A DNA stretch of 64,000 bases from Cryptomeria japonica (Eukaryota > Streptophyta > Pinopsida > Cupressales > Cupressaceae): the NCBI RefSeq assembly GCF_030272615.1, contig NC_081413.1, positions 605,370,709 through 605,434,708 of the forward strand, given 5' to 3'. The notes beneath the pieces are model-generated. The model worked only from the letters and a program-made list of their open reading frames with translations. It was not told where the DNA came from and did not search any database. How positions within the stretch are numbered: position 1 is the stretch's first letter; the number at the start of each line of letters is the position of its first letter. The position numbers and the translations under genes were made by a program. This document shows positions 47,993 through 60,595 of the stretch, piece by piece.

Positions 47993-48491
47993 CTTATCAA
48001 TGAGTTCAGCAGAGCTCCAAAGTCTCCATGCATGACACCAAACATAGAGAAATAAAGACCAACCAGATCATACATGGAAGGCTTGATGGGGTGAAGCTCT
48101 AGCGAAGAAATGAAGGGGGTGTCAGTGTCGCTGTGCCCCAAACATATGCTCATTAATGTCATCTTCGCCATCATGATCGCTTCCTCCACATCAATATCCC
48201 ATGTGTTATTTATCATAACAATGGTCCAAAGGTTCACATCTATAATCACCTCAAATTGTGGTTGTGCTTGAAGGCCATCGTAGCTGCCATAAAGGAAAGA
48301 GGTGCGTATTAGGTATTTTGTTCCCCGGTTTGCGGGTAGGATGTAGCAGTTTCGTTTTCCTTCCGAAAAACTGTGAAGATGTTGCAGTCGATTATCCAGA
48401 GAAGCATTTGAGAGCGTGTTGGTTTCTCTAAATTCTATGTAGAGATTATCTGATGTCCACTTTATGCCATTACTATCATTAAATGCTCCTT

Positions 48492-48819
48492 TGTAAAATT
48501 TTATCTCAACATGAGCAATAAGAATCTAGCTAGGAAAGTAAGAAGTAAACGTGTAGAATTAGAGAGAAAATTTCAGAGAAGAATGAAAATAAAACTATTT
48601 CATTGATTTACAAGTGAATGAATTACATAATATATAGAGCCTTCCTTAAAAATAAAAAGGAGGAAAAACAAGAATAAAACTACAAAAACAGAGATATTCC
48701 TTAGTTAGCTTAACAACTAGGCAAAAAAATAGTTTTATCCAATTCATGGGATTAAAACAAAAATCCACAATAACAATCCCATAAATCATGAAAGAAAAGC
48801 TGATTTTTGTACACTAACA
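48492..48819 (-). mobile_element. Solo LTR (328 bp) inside malectin-like exon 2
   Basis: On - it starts TGTTAGTGTACAAAAATC and ends AAAATTTTACA. The target duplication AAGGA (TCCTT on +) flanks it at 48487-48491 and 48820-48824. Removing it and one duplication rejoins the codons for GGEG and AFNDSNG of the exon in frame. Copia-like features are TGTTAG..ACA ends and TCAATGAAATA upstream of the 3' end. No internal region is present, so it is the product of LTR-LTR recombination. Confidence 0.88.
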
Positions 48820-49386
48820 TCCTTCTCCTCCACAAGCAAGGTTGATGAATCCTATCAAACAAAATCAAAATGTAAAAGAGAGTTTGATTGGGCAAAATTT
48901 TAGAGTTAAGTTTATTTGTGTTGTAGACTAAAACAACTTTTAACTACATCCACTCATATAATACTATGTTTACAGATCAACTAAAATTCTCTAATATTAT
49001 GACTTTTCCATGCTTTCCTCACTATATTAACCTATTCTTAAAAACCAACAGTATCAATTTTACTCATAACTTATTGCTTTAGAAAAAAAAAACTTACCAG
49101 CCCACAATCATCTCATTTATAGAAAATAACAATAATAAAAATTATTTGTGACCAAAAATTTTCATATAAACATTACTTAAATATAATGATATTCTGAATT
49201 TCTATCGGGAAACATATATCAATATAAATTTACTCAAAAAATTCTAATGAACCCCAAATAGCATATCGCATATAATGCAATGAATTCTATGTAAATAGCC
49301 TCATCAATTCTTAATAACAGATTATGTTGGGATCTGAATTTCTCACCTATTTGAGCATACACAACACCTATCAAGGAAACCAACAT

Positions 49387-49989
49387 AAAAAAAGCCAAAG
49401 GCTTTTATCTTTATCAAGCACTGGTTTCTTTATCACAGCTACCTACCTCTTTGTATTATTTTGGGAAGCCCAATTTATATGCAAACTAATATAATCTTAT
49501 CCTTTGGCTTTGTTAAGCTTCTATTTTTAGCTTTAGTTGTTCTAAAGTCAAGATTTAAAATTTAACAGGACATTGCCAAGATTAAACAAAGATGTACTCT
49601 ATCATTCAGCATAGGATAGTAATTGGCAAAAGCATCTGGGGAAGGTTTTGAAGAATCTTCCTTAGGACCTCAGTATCAATAAAATACTCAATACAACACA
49701 TCAGGATAATCATTTACACGACATTGAAAAGTATCATGCTAAAAAAAATAACAAATAGACTTGGTACTCATATTCAAAGTCAAATACAAGTGAAAGTGAG
49801 TGGAGATGAAGAAAGGAAAATGTCATAGTAGGAAGAAATTTACTTTTTGCTGTGAAAAGTTATAAAGAAAGGTATTGTCATTTATTATTGTTTTTGAAGT
49901 TTCTAAATTTTGAGTTCAGACTAAAAATTCGAATCAAAATTAATAGGTTATTTGTTTAAATAGTGTTGCAAATTCATATACTATAAGAT
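49387..49989. other. AT-rich spacer upstream of malectin-like pseudogene
   Basis: Would hold the promoter of the - gene; no specific element is convincing. No ORF of note. Confidence 0.4.
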
Positions 49990-50031
49990 ATGGGTTAGTG
50001 CAGGATCAAGGGGGGCCAAAAAGTGGCAATG
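49990..50031. repeat. Left terminal inverted repeat candidate, copy B
   Basis: ATGGGT (49990), GGATCAAGGGGGGCCAAAA (50003-50021) and AGTGGCAAT (50022-50030) match, in inverse orientation, the right end of copy A (22407 back to 22358), which has a 9-base insertion between the second and third blocks. Confidence 0.5.
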
Positions 50032-50134
50032 TGAAAAAAATATCCTTCCTCACTTGCCTAAAAATGCGAAAATCCGTGTTGACTTTTTGTTTGGCCTGGG
50101 TGTCACTACACCATGGCCTAGTAATTACCTATGC

Positions 50135-50154
50135 AAATCGGATATCCGATTTTT
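50135..50154. promoter_or_regulatory. GATATC palindrome at left end, copy B
   Basis: AAATCGGATATCCGATTTTT, a near-perfect palindrome. Further copies at 50699-50718 and 50790-50810 lie before the + gene. The same core occurs at the right ends of both copies. Candidate transposase-binding site (inference). Confidence 0.5.
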
Positions 50155-50160
50155 ATTTGT

Positions 50161-50695
50161 AATTTTAATTTAAAAAATATATGATATGTTACATATTATA
50201 TAATATATAATGTAATAATATATTATATAATATATTATTACATTATATATTATATAATACATATTATTATATAATACAATATTATATTATATAAGTATAA
50301 TACAATATTATATTATATATAATATAATATAATATTATATTGTATTATATTATATTATATATAATATAATATAATATTATATTGTATTATATTATATATA
50401 ATATAATATAATATTGTATTATATTATATATTATTATATTATAATATAATATAATATAATAATATATTATATAATACATATTATATAATATATTATTATA
50501 TTATATTATATTAGAATATAATAATATATTATATAATACAATATTATATTATATATAATATAATACAATATATATAATTTAATATAATATTGTATTATAT
50601 TATATATTATAATATATATAATATAATACAATACGTATTATATAATATAATAATATATTATTTTATTATATATGTTATTTAAAAATAATTTAAGT
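50161..50695. repeat. TA-rich low-complexity block
   Basis: About 530 bp almost only A and T, built of ATATAATATTATAT-type permutations. It splits the left subterminal region between two GATATC palindromes and looks like microsatellite expansion. Confidence 0.95.
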
Positions 50696-51037
50696 ATAGA
50701 AATCGGATATCAGATTTTCTGAGACTTTTATATTTCAACAGTGACAATCTCGTGAGTCATTTTTAACTCATGGGCCGTGCGAATTCATCAAAATCTGATA
50801 TCCGCTCCATCCAATATCCAGTGTTTTGACAAAAAATTGCTAAAAGATAGATTTAGAGGTAAGAATTTTATCATTTTGAATCATTTTCATTCATTTTTTG
50901 TATTTTTTGTTAATGTTTATTTGATTTTTCATTGAAAATATGGTTTTTTTCATGAAAACTAGGTTTTTTTAAATCAAATACCTAATTGTTTAAATTTGTT
51001 AACTAAATTTAATTGTTTACTTTCAATTAGGTTAAAA

Positions 51038-52954
51038 ATGGGGGATAACAATGAAAACACTGACCAACCACAACTGCAACAACTAAACCCTCATTTGCCA
51101 AACCCCCCCTCAATTCAAGATTTGATTGCACAAAATTTGAATGAATTGAGGGGGATTGCAAAAGTATATCGTAGGATCCCTCGTCTAAACCCATTGTTTG
51201 ATCCTCTCATGTTGATCATAAAAATTATGGAAACCATGACTAAGGAGCACGATGCCGCCCTTTTGTGGCGAGATTCTATGAAGGAAAAATATGTAGATGG
51301 CTTGTCGTATAAGGATATCAAGGATCTTGAGATATCCAAAGCCGAAATCGCCTCATTGTTTGTCAATCCTCATACTGGTCAGCCCATAGATCCCAAAAAA
51401 AAAAAACTTTCTATCAAATGGTGCACAAATGATGGGATTTTGAAAAACTTTTGGGATCGTTGGTGGATGGTTTTCGACAAACCACCCAACAACAATCTTG
51501 ATATCCCCTTCTATTTCATAAAAAAATTGTATGCTGAGTTTGTTTTACACAAACATGTGAACTACTTTGACATCCAACCTTTCGAGGGTGTAGGTTTAGG
51601 TATGCCGCAAAATAGACCTGGGGTAGTTAGAGTAGTCCAGGACCCATATGTCCCCCATCCTCCTGTTGATCCCCCACCTGTAGTTCAACATCCTGATATC
51701 ATTTGTGAGGTGGCTTCACGAACCATATCGGCTATTCACTCTTTGAGTAGCCTTTTGGTTTCTCAGGCTACGTTAGTAGCTCAGCCTACTCTTGATGGTA
51801 GCGGTGCATCCGGTGCTGGTGACACATCATCCTCAGCTCCACACATATACGTGCCCAATAGTTGTGTCATGTGTGGGCACATATGCTTGGGTCCACTTGG
51901 ACAACCCATTGATCCTCATGTGGACAGTGTAGATTATGAGGTGAATGAGATGCATGATGCACCAGATGTTATTACATAGACTAGAGGATACCCTAGGGAG
52001 TCCTCACATGCTAGAGGCAAGGAGGCACCATCATCATACATTGATGATGTATTGGTAAGATTTGTGTTTTCACAGTTCATGTTATATTTTAATTAAATAT
52101 TAATAAATTAGATAATATTAAGTACTAATTTTTATTTACATGGTCTATTTAACAGTTGATGACTGAGGATGAGTTGAGACAGATTTAGGAGGGCAACTTG
52201 TCAACCATTTCATTTGGCCTTTATAGCTTGATGGTACATATATTATTGCACCTAGTCGTTTGTATTTTATTGTACACACATGCTCATCTTTTATATTGGT
52301 ATTAATTAGATTATGTAGTAACTTGCATGTATATCTTATTTTACTCTTGTAGGGCACAACCAGCATGAGTGCAAGGCAGTGTGATTTAGGATCTGGTAGT
52401 GCAGTTGGAGACAAGGGAAAGGTAATTGAATGCAAATATGATTGAATTAATAGTTTAAATAACTTATTGTGATTATACATGTCTAGACATAGATTGATAG
52501 TTTCATATACTTGTGTATATATACAGAGAATTCTTGGCTTCACATCCTTGATGACTACACCCAGTATACCTGACGAAGAAGAGATGGCTCGAGTAGGTGT
52601 GTGTTTATTTTATTTTTTGATTAGTAGATATAATTTATTATTATCAGTGACAATTATATGCTAACTTGTATCAATGTCATGTTTCTAAACATATGTAGGT
52701 TGTGTATGAAAATATTCACAACATACCTCCTCTACCAAAGACATACATCAAAAGTCCTGCAAAGCTGAAGAGAAAATGTGGAGATGAAGTAAACATGAAT
52801 AGTTCAATTATAGTTCATTTTTATGTTAACTTTTCGAATGTGAATTATATAATATAACTAATATTAATCGTGGTTTGTTTTTCTTGTGCAGGATCCTTCA
52901 CAGCCAAGCAGTGCGGCGAAGAGGATCGATTTTGATGATCCATCAGCAGCTTAG
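51038..52954 (+). pseudogene. Left gene of composite element, copy B: six-exon gene of unknown family
   Basis: Exons 51038-52054, 52156-52233, 52353-52421, 52527-52592, 52699-52788 and 52892-52954 all join in phase 0 with GT-AG introns; about 460 codons. The start MGDNNENTDQ follows a possible 5' UTR intron acceptor (TTTCAATTAG). Exon 1 encodes a conserved-looking region (GIAKVYRRIPRLNPLFDPL, WCTNDGILKNFWDRWW), a Pro-rich stretch and CVMCGH. The tail is basic (KLKRK) and ends AAKRIDFDDPSAA. Exons 3-6 are matched in copy A, which supports the model. TAG codons at 51977-51979 and 52186-52188 interrupt it; no frameshift. No family recognised. Its partner is the convergent transposase-like gene, so an accessory DNA-binding or regulatory role is possible (inference). 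Confidence 0.68.
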
Positions 52955-53214
52955 GATGTTATAGATAGTTTTGGGATGCTTACATGTCTAGTTGGCATGT
53001 ATATTTTGTATATGGACATACATTCACGTATTTAGACATACATTTTGTTTTAGTTGGTGTTTATGCCATATTTGTGTATGGACATACATTTGTAATCATT
53101 TGACATTTTTATATATACAGAAGTTGATATTCGATCATATAAATTGTTGCTCATTTGTGCGTGGTGTTATCATGGAAATCTTTAATCTTCATTCCAATAA
53201 TTAACAATGGTTAA
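52955..53214 (+). other. 3' flank of left gene, copy B
   Basis: Noncoding, closely matching 670-904 of copy A. Confidence 0.4.
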
Positions 53215-53380
53215 TAATGGCTATTTAATGAACAATACAATTCATTTCATTTCATCGTAAGTGTTGTTTTTATAATGAACAATACAATACAATTCATTTA
53301 ATGAACAATATAATTCATTTAATCAACAATATAATACAATTCATTCAATGAACAATACAATTCATTTAATGAACAATACC
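53215..53380. repeat. Short minisatellite, copy B
   Basis: Tandem units with CAATACAATTCATTTAATGAA, like 905-1055. It joins the satellite at CCTATGCATGCTCC. Confidence 0.8.
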
Positions 53381-56300
53381 CTATGCATGCTCCTATTTTC
53401 CCCCCCCACTCAATCTAACGCTCAGGGTCATACCCTACCGGCATCATCCCTTGAGCGCCCTAAGTGCTCAAAATTGTAAAACTTTGACGGGCCCTAACTC
53501 GGAATCCATTGAACCTACAAATGATCTATTTGAACCTACGGGGCCACGAGAGGGGTCCCTAAAAAAGCCTATCTCATTTTTTCAAGTTTCCCTACAGTTT
53601 TATTAGGGCAGCAATATTTCAGTTGGCGAAAAAATCGTTAGTCTCACTCAATGGAATGATGTCACGTGGCCGATTTCTCGTTCTGCTCATTGCGATGATG
53701 AACCGTCAGCTCTGACATGTCCACTTAGGCATTTTTACCCTACGCATGCTCCTATTTTGCCCCCCCACTCGATCGAACGCTCGGGGTCATACCCTACCGG
53801 GGTCGTCCCTTGAGTGCCCTAAGTGCTCAAAATTGTCAAACTTTGATGGGCCCTAACTCGGAATCTATGGCACTTGCAAATGATCAGTTTGAACCTTCAG
53901 GGCCACAATAGGGGTCCCTAAAAAAGCCTATCTCAGTTTTTCAATTTTTTGGTTGGCGAAAAAATTGTTAGTCTCACTCAATGGAATGTTGTCGCGTGGC
54001 CGATTTCTAGTTCTTCTCATTGTGATGACAAACCGTCAACTCCAACATGTCCAGTTAGGCATTATTACCCTACACATGCTCCTATTTCCCCCCCCCCACT
54101 TGATCGAATGCTCGGGGTCATACCCTACTGACATCGTCCCTTGAGCGCCCTAAGTGCTCAAAATTGTCAAACTTTGACGAGCCCTAACTCGGAATCCGTG
54201 GCACCTATGAACAATCTGTTTGAACCTACGGGGCAGCGAGAGGGGTCCCTACAAAATCCTATCTCATTTTTTCAAGTTCCCCTAAGGTTTTATTAGGGCA
54301 GCAATTTTTCGGTTAGCGAAAAAATCATCAGTCTCACTCAATGGAATGTTGTCGCGTGGCCGATTTCTCATTCTTCTCATCGTGATGATGAACCGTCAGC
54401 TCCAACATGTCCAGTTAGGCATTATTACCTTACTCATGCTCCTATTTTGTCCCCCACTCAATCGAACGCTTGGGTCATACCCTACCGACGTCGTTCCTTG
54501 AGCGCCCTAAGTGCTCAAAATTGTCAAACTTTGGTGGGCCCTAACTTAGAATTTGTTGCACCTACAAATGATCCCTTTGAACCTATGGGTCCATGAGAGG
54601 GGTCCCTACAAAAGCCTATCTCATTTTTTCAAGTTCCCTTACGGTTTTATTAGGGAAGCAATTTTTCGGTTGGCGAAAAAATAGTCAGTCTCACGTTATG
54701 GAATGTTGTCGCATGGCTGATTTCTCATTCTACTCATCGCGATGACAAATTGTCGGCTCCGACATATCTAGTTAGGCATTATTACCTTACGCATACTCCT
54801 ATTTTGCCCCCCCACTCGATCGAACACTCGGGGTCATACCCTACCGACGTCGTCCCTTGAGTGCCCTAAGTGCTCAAAATTGTCAAACTTTGATGAGCCC
54901 TAACTTGAAATTCCTGGCACCTGCGTACAATCCATTTGAACCTATGGGGCCATGAGAGGGTTCCCTACAAAAGCCTATCTCGGTTTTTCAAGTTGCCCTA
55001 CGGCTTTATTAGGGCAGAAATTTTTTGGTTGGCAAAAAAATCGTCAGTCTCACTCAATGGAATGTTGTCGCGTGGCCGATTTCTCATTCTGCTCGTCGTG
55101 ATGAGGAACCGTCCACTCAGACATGTCTAGTTAGGCATTATTACCCTACGCATGCTCCTATTTTGCCCCCCACTCGATCAAACGGTCGGGGTCATACCCT
55201 ACCGACATCGTCCCTTGAGCGCCCTAAGTGCTCAAAATTCTGAAACTTTGATGGGCCCTAACTCGGAATTTGTGGCACCCACAAATGATCCGTTTGAACC
55301 TACGAGGCCACGAGAGGGATCCCTACAAAATCCTATCTCGATTTTTCAATTTTCCCTATGGTTTTATTAGGGCAGCAATTTTTTCGGTTGGCGAAAAATT
55401 GTCAGTCTCACTCAATGGAATATCGTCGCGTGGCTAATTTCTCATTTTGCTCATCGCGATGATGAACCGTTGCCTCTGACATATATAGTTAGGCATGATT
55501 TCCCTACGCATGCTCCTATTTTTCCCCCCCACTCGATCGAACACTCGGGGTCATACCCTACCAACATCGTCCCTTGTGCGCCCTAAGTGCTCAAAATTGT
55601 CAAACTTTGAAGGGTCCTAACTCGGAATTCGTGGCACCTGCGAATGATCCATTTGAACCTATGAGGCCATGAGAGGGGTTCCTAAAAAAGACTATCTTGG
55701 TTTTTCAAGTTTCCCTACGGTTTTATTAGGGCAACAATTTTTTGATTGGCGAAAAAATCCTCAGTCTCACTCAATGGAATGTTGTCGCATGGCTGATTTC
55801 TCGTTCTGCTCATCACGATGATGAACCATCAGCTCTGACATGTCTAGTTAGGCATTATTACCCTACTCATGCTCCTATTTTCCCCCCCCACTTGATCGAA
55901 CACTCGGGGTCATACCCTATCGGCATCGTCCCTTGAGCGCCCTAAGTGTTCAGAATTGTCAAACTTTGACGGGCCCTAACTCAGAATTCGTGGCACCTAC
56001 AAACGATCCATTTGAACCTTCGAGGCCACAAGAGGGGTCCCTAAAAAATCCTATCTCGGTTTTTCAAGTTTCCCTACGGTTTTATTAGGGCAGAAATTTT
56101 TTCGGTTGGCAAAAAAATCGTCAGTCTCACTCAATGGAATGTTGTCGCGTGGCCGATTTCTCATTCTGCTCGTCACGATGACGAACCGTCAGCTTCAACA
56201 TGTCTAGTTAGGCATTATTTCCCTATGCATGCTCCTATTTTCCCCCCCACTCAATCGAAAGCTCGGGGACATACCCTACTGATGTCGTCCCTTGAGCATC

Positions 56301-56572
56301 CTAAGTGCTCAAAATTGTCAAACTTTGACGAGCCCTAACTCGGAATCCGTGGCACCTACAAATGATCTGTTTGAACCTATGGGGCCATGGGAGGGGTCTC
56401 ACTCAATGGAATGTTGTTGCATGGCCGATTTCTCATTTTTCTTGTTGCAATGATGAACCATCACTCCGACATGTCCAGTTAGGCATTATTTCCCTACACA
56501 GGCTCCTATTTTTCCTGCCCACTCGATCGAACGCTTGGGGTCATACCCTACCGACGTCGTCCCTTGAGTGCT
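53381..56572. repeat. 360-bp satellite array of copy B (about 9 units)
   Basis: Same unit and orientation as copy A, but with array-specific variants shared by nearly all units here (for example CAATGGAATGTTGTC where copy A has CAATCGAATGTTGTC, and GGCCGATTTC for GGCCAATTTC). The array therefore homogenised separately from copy A. It ends at GTGCT/AAAATTATATATAAAC. Confidence 0.95.
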
Positions 56573-57691
56573 AAAATTATATATAAACAAGCATTACACT
56601 GTAGACACATAATGATCATGAATATTTCCATGTATTATATACACATAATTACCATTACACTTGCATGTGAGATCCATGAAGGGATATACAAACATGATTT
56701 TTTCTTTTATGGACATTGTATATCATCAATATTTCCAAGCATTACACTGTAGACACATAATGATCATGAATATTTCCATGTATTGTATACACATAATTTG
56801 CTCATGGACATTGTATATCATCATAACAATGTTACATCAATTCACATCCATATACAAATACAACATCCCACTTCATCTGCATCAGACATCCTCATGTCCT
56901 AAGAGAAAAGCTTGCGTACAGCAATGCCTATATATAAATGAAGACCAAAATAAGTAACCTTTTTATGCGGAATGAATGTGCTGCAAGAAACAGATTATAA
57001 CACAATACAAATTAGTTTGGAAAATTATAAATAGATCATTTCAAACATTTTTAAGACACACAAGATTGTATAATTATGAAACTTACCAGTTTCTCTGCAA
57101 AGTATACAAGCATAACTTTGAAGAAAGATGCATGTTGATTAAAGCCCTTCTCACTGCATTTCTCTGCATGGTTGAAGACGATGGTAGATATGGTCATTTC
57201 TAAATAGCAATACATTCACTTGACTTAATGTTTATGAACAAAATTTTATCTCATTAATGCACAAAAGAATATGTACCTTCACCAAGAGAGGGTCTTGTCA
57301 ACGGCGAATGATCTAGCATGAACTTGTATATCATCAAAAATCATAATGTGATGTACTATTGTATATCATCAATAAAGACCTGTATGAGCATAAAGGTTTT
57401 GCGATAATTATATCATCAAAAATTGTCAGATAGTGTTCTCTAATAACAAAAATTGTAAAGCTCATCAAAAGCATGATAATAAGTCATGTTGCAAAAATAC
57501 GTCCCTTCTGATTATATCGAAAACCCGCTATGTGCACGCAAAAACCGTGTTGCCAAAAAAAAATGTTCATCAATAGACCTGCATTTTCAACACATCCTTA
57601 ATATACACGTAACAAACTTGATCATTAAGGTTTAATGATCATTGTTCGAAATGAAATGCATGATAAACAAAAAGGCACCATTAAAGACCTA
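56573..57691. other. Spacer between satellite and right gene, copy B
   Basis: Matches 17571-18617 with indels. A segment (CATTACACTGTAGACACATA and following) is duplicated at 56589-56649 and 56734-56799, while copy A has it once. A stretch near 57108-57290 is absent from copy A. No gene. Confidence 0.5.
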
Positions 57692-60595
57692 CTACTCAAG
57701 TGTGCCTGAAGGGTCATCTCTTTGTTTAAGAGTATCCAGTATTGCTTCATGATCAGCAGTAGTCACTGTCCATAGCTCTTTGGTCTTTGGTTTTGCTTGA
57801 TGCTTCAACAACTTGACATTTGTAGCTACAATAAGGTGTGAATACATTATAACGGTTTTGTGTCTCTCATAGTCTTTAAATGCACATATGCCATTCTTTC
57901 TAATCATGTATGCTCGCAACCAAGTTTTCACAACAACAATTGAACCTGTAGGATATGTGAACCCATCATCATCTTTCACTGGTTGTGTTAGCTTTTGTTT
58001 TCCCTGTACACATCATGCCAACCAATATTCTGATCTCTCTTCATTCCCTTGCGGTGCAACAACTGCAAAAACATGTCATGGCTGTACAAGATCTGATAGA
58101 CGATCATACTCAAGTGAAATTTCCATGTCATCATTTTATAAGGATATTGTTTGAGACAAAGGAGTTAGATAGTGGGAAACCCACATATCAACCCACTCAC
58201 TTGACTCACACTGATCCCAATCACACCGAACACAACTCTGACAAAAACAAGCCAACACCCATGTACAAATGGTCCATGTACTTGCATCTGAGCTGAGAAA
58301 TGAATGCATTTTTGAAGAATGTTTAATTGTTTGACAATCCAATCTATCTCCCACTGTTCCCTCCTCAACCAACCAAAAGAATCTGCTCACTGCTAAATCA
58401 AGAGTACCTCCATGTGACAATGCTGAACTACACCAATCAATAATAGAATGTGCATCAGAGAAATTTGCACCTGAAATCCTCAATTGCTTCTTAACTCGAG
58501 CTCTCTTCAAACATGCACCTGCTCCATCATGCTCTCCCTTCCCATTCCCTGCCTCAAAAAAACACCAAATATGAGGTTTACGCCTCTCCACATGCATTCT
58601 ACTCAACCAATAAAACATACGGGCATTCTTGAATTGACCCATATAGTTATCTGACCATATTATATGTCAGTCAATTGCAATATCTTTCTCATGCAAGAAC
58701 TCAAAAAAATTATTGAAAGAATGTTGCACATACTCGGAGGAGTGTGATCTATCATCACTCATATAAAAATGACACTCCCTAATTATCTTCCTATCTTCTT
58801 CTGTACTATCAAGAGCATGTCTATATGTAATGTGAACAAAAATAGCAATCTGGACTGAATTGTAATATTGAGACTATACCTCATTTTGTGGTTGCAATGT
58901 ATAGTTCTCTGCAAAATCAACCACCGATACAATAGTGCCAATTGGGAAAGAGTTCTTACACATCCTGAACTATTGATCCAACAATTGAGACCTATGGGTG
59001 TGCCTTGCATACTTGTAGAAAATATTTTCCTTAAAATCCAAAATAAAATCAGCAATACTCACTTCTCTTGAGACTAATTCGCATCTAGAACCTTCACCTC
59101 CACTCTTGAAAGTATATTTCACTGTCTCGTATCTTTTTTTCTCAACATAATTATTTCCAAACTCGTGTTCGCTGCCCTCATGAAAACATGAAACAAATTT
59201 TAACAACCCACCGCATTCTGAGCACTTCTCATTCAAACTATCATTTCTATAGAAATAGAAGCCATCATCTCTAGGGCATAAAAATATATCTTGCAAGTCT
59301 CTTGATAATCTCAGAAATAGCATTGCACCACACTCCTGCAACATCTCATTAGTATGCATCATAGAATGAATATGACATAAAATTTCATGGTACATTGAAA
59401 ACTCCACATGGTACTTGCAACAACAGGCATTACGAATCTTAAGAGGAACACAATAAAATGGTTTCAAATATTCAAAGGCCCTTTGTGATATTTGCAAAGT
59501 TGGATGTAATTCACAAATAAATTTTTACAACATTGTTTGGCTTGATTCCAAGAAATGTTTGGGATGCGGTGTGCAGTCTCGGTTGCTGATTCTTAATTTC
59601 AAATTGTCCTTTACATTGGGTGACACTCTAGAATTAGAGTGCCAAAATTATTGAATCTCTTCCTTCACATTGTCAGTCAACTTTCTATCAACACGTGGAA
59701 GCCTCCCACCAAATGCCCATGTATCTTGTTGAAGTGGATCGTCAAGTCTTTGTCTTCGTGCAAGTGCTCTATCCAAAGTTTTATGGTTTATGTTAAAATC
59801 AACACAAGTTTGTCTCATTTGACAAGCTTTCCTCAATTGATGGCTTACTAAGGAGGTTGTAATCACTCTTCGAGTGGCTCTCTTATCTCTTTCTTTCGTA
59901 TTCTTTCCAATAGAATTGAGAGCATCAAATAGATTTTTTGCAATAATAGAACTTCTCTCCATCTTCTTGTTCATACAAATCTTCAATTTGTTTAGCAATG
60001 GTCTCATCTTTATCATCTTTAGCAATTGAACAAAGAGTTGGCATTGCTCAGTCAATGTCTTATTGCTAAAATTTTGGTTGAAAAGTTGTGTAGCCCACAA
60101 CCGAACGGTTCTTGTTGACCTCTTGCCTTCAAGATTCACAATAATGTTCTCATCAATTTCAAATAACCATTTTGAGGTTCTTGAAGGTCTTGGATTTGGA
60201 ATTTGTCTTTCATCCATGAGAGGGTCTTCATTTCTAAAGTAATTAGGTGTTACATATGGTTCACTTGGTTGAGAAATTCCTCCTTCAATGTTAAATTTTT
60301 CCACATTTTCACCTCCTATGTCAAAATTTTCCACATATTGAGCATTTTCATTATCACTTTCAAAATTTTCAAAATTTTCAATATTTTCACTTTCAAAATC
60401 TATATTTTCAGTTTCAATAACTTGTGGCACATTTTCAAATTCAATTTCCTCTTCAGTTGAAGTAACATTAGAAATATTTAACATACCTTGTCTTCTCCTC
60501 CTATGACATTCTCTATCTCTTTCTCTATACACTTAAATTTGGTCATTTGAAAGTTTTCTTTTGTGTTTAGACTTCAGACAACTACTACTCCCCAT
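57692..60595 (-). pseudogene. Right gene of composite element, copy B: DDE-transposase-like protein, nine nonsense codons
   Basis: A single frame of 968 codons from ATG 60595 (MGSSS) to TAG at 57692, with stops at codons 21, 316, 357, 542, 574, 643, 820, 840 and 861 but no frameshift. Order: basic start (KSKHKRK); acidic, Asn-rich region; helical region with VRLWATQLFNQNFSNKTL; Cys/His-rich region (CCCKYHVEFSMYHE, LNEKCSECGG); then VVDFAENY (Asp560), WSDNYMGQFKNA (Asp649) and GKGEHDGAGACLKR (Glu688, Asp690). The spacing D-88-D-38-E is what a DDE core would show. The C-terminal 150 residues include YWLA and GSIVVVKTWLRAY. Family not assigned; a nuclear, strand-transferring role is inference. 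Opposite-strand ORFs here are shadows. Confidence 0.7.

Larger units (their letters stand above)
46941..49386 (-). pseudogene. Malectin-like receptor kinase gene, 5' fragment, broken
   Basis: Exon 1 (49386-49347) encodes a short hydrophobic start (MLVSLIGVVYAQI), like a signal peptide, with a GTGAG donor. Exon 2 starts at 48851 (GFINLACGGEG), is split by a solo LTR, and continues from 48486 to about 47993 with NCYILPANRGTKYLIR, SFLYGSYDGLQ and TPFISSLEL, all typical of the malectin-like domain. Exon 3 (47303-46941) gives PTNASFTKIYWSWD, LYYFDLSFVELEEL, EFNISIGG and STLPPMIND. Damage: the LTR, TGA in place of the usual Arg before EFNIS, a TAG after IND, and loss of the YPDD..DRIW segment. The leucine-rich repeats, membrane helix and kinase are absent; element 4 begins 86 bp downstream. 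The intact family consists of cell-surface receptors. Confidence 0.85.

Noticed and set aside
50104-50116. CACTACACCATGG, looking like the end of a CACTA transposon
   Set aside because: The inverted-repeat match to the other copy lies further out (49990-50030), no matching TAGTG end was found on the right, and the right-gene motifs are not those I know for plant CACTA transposases. It may still be worth testing.
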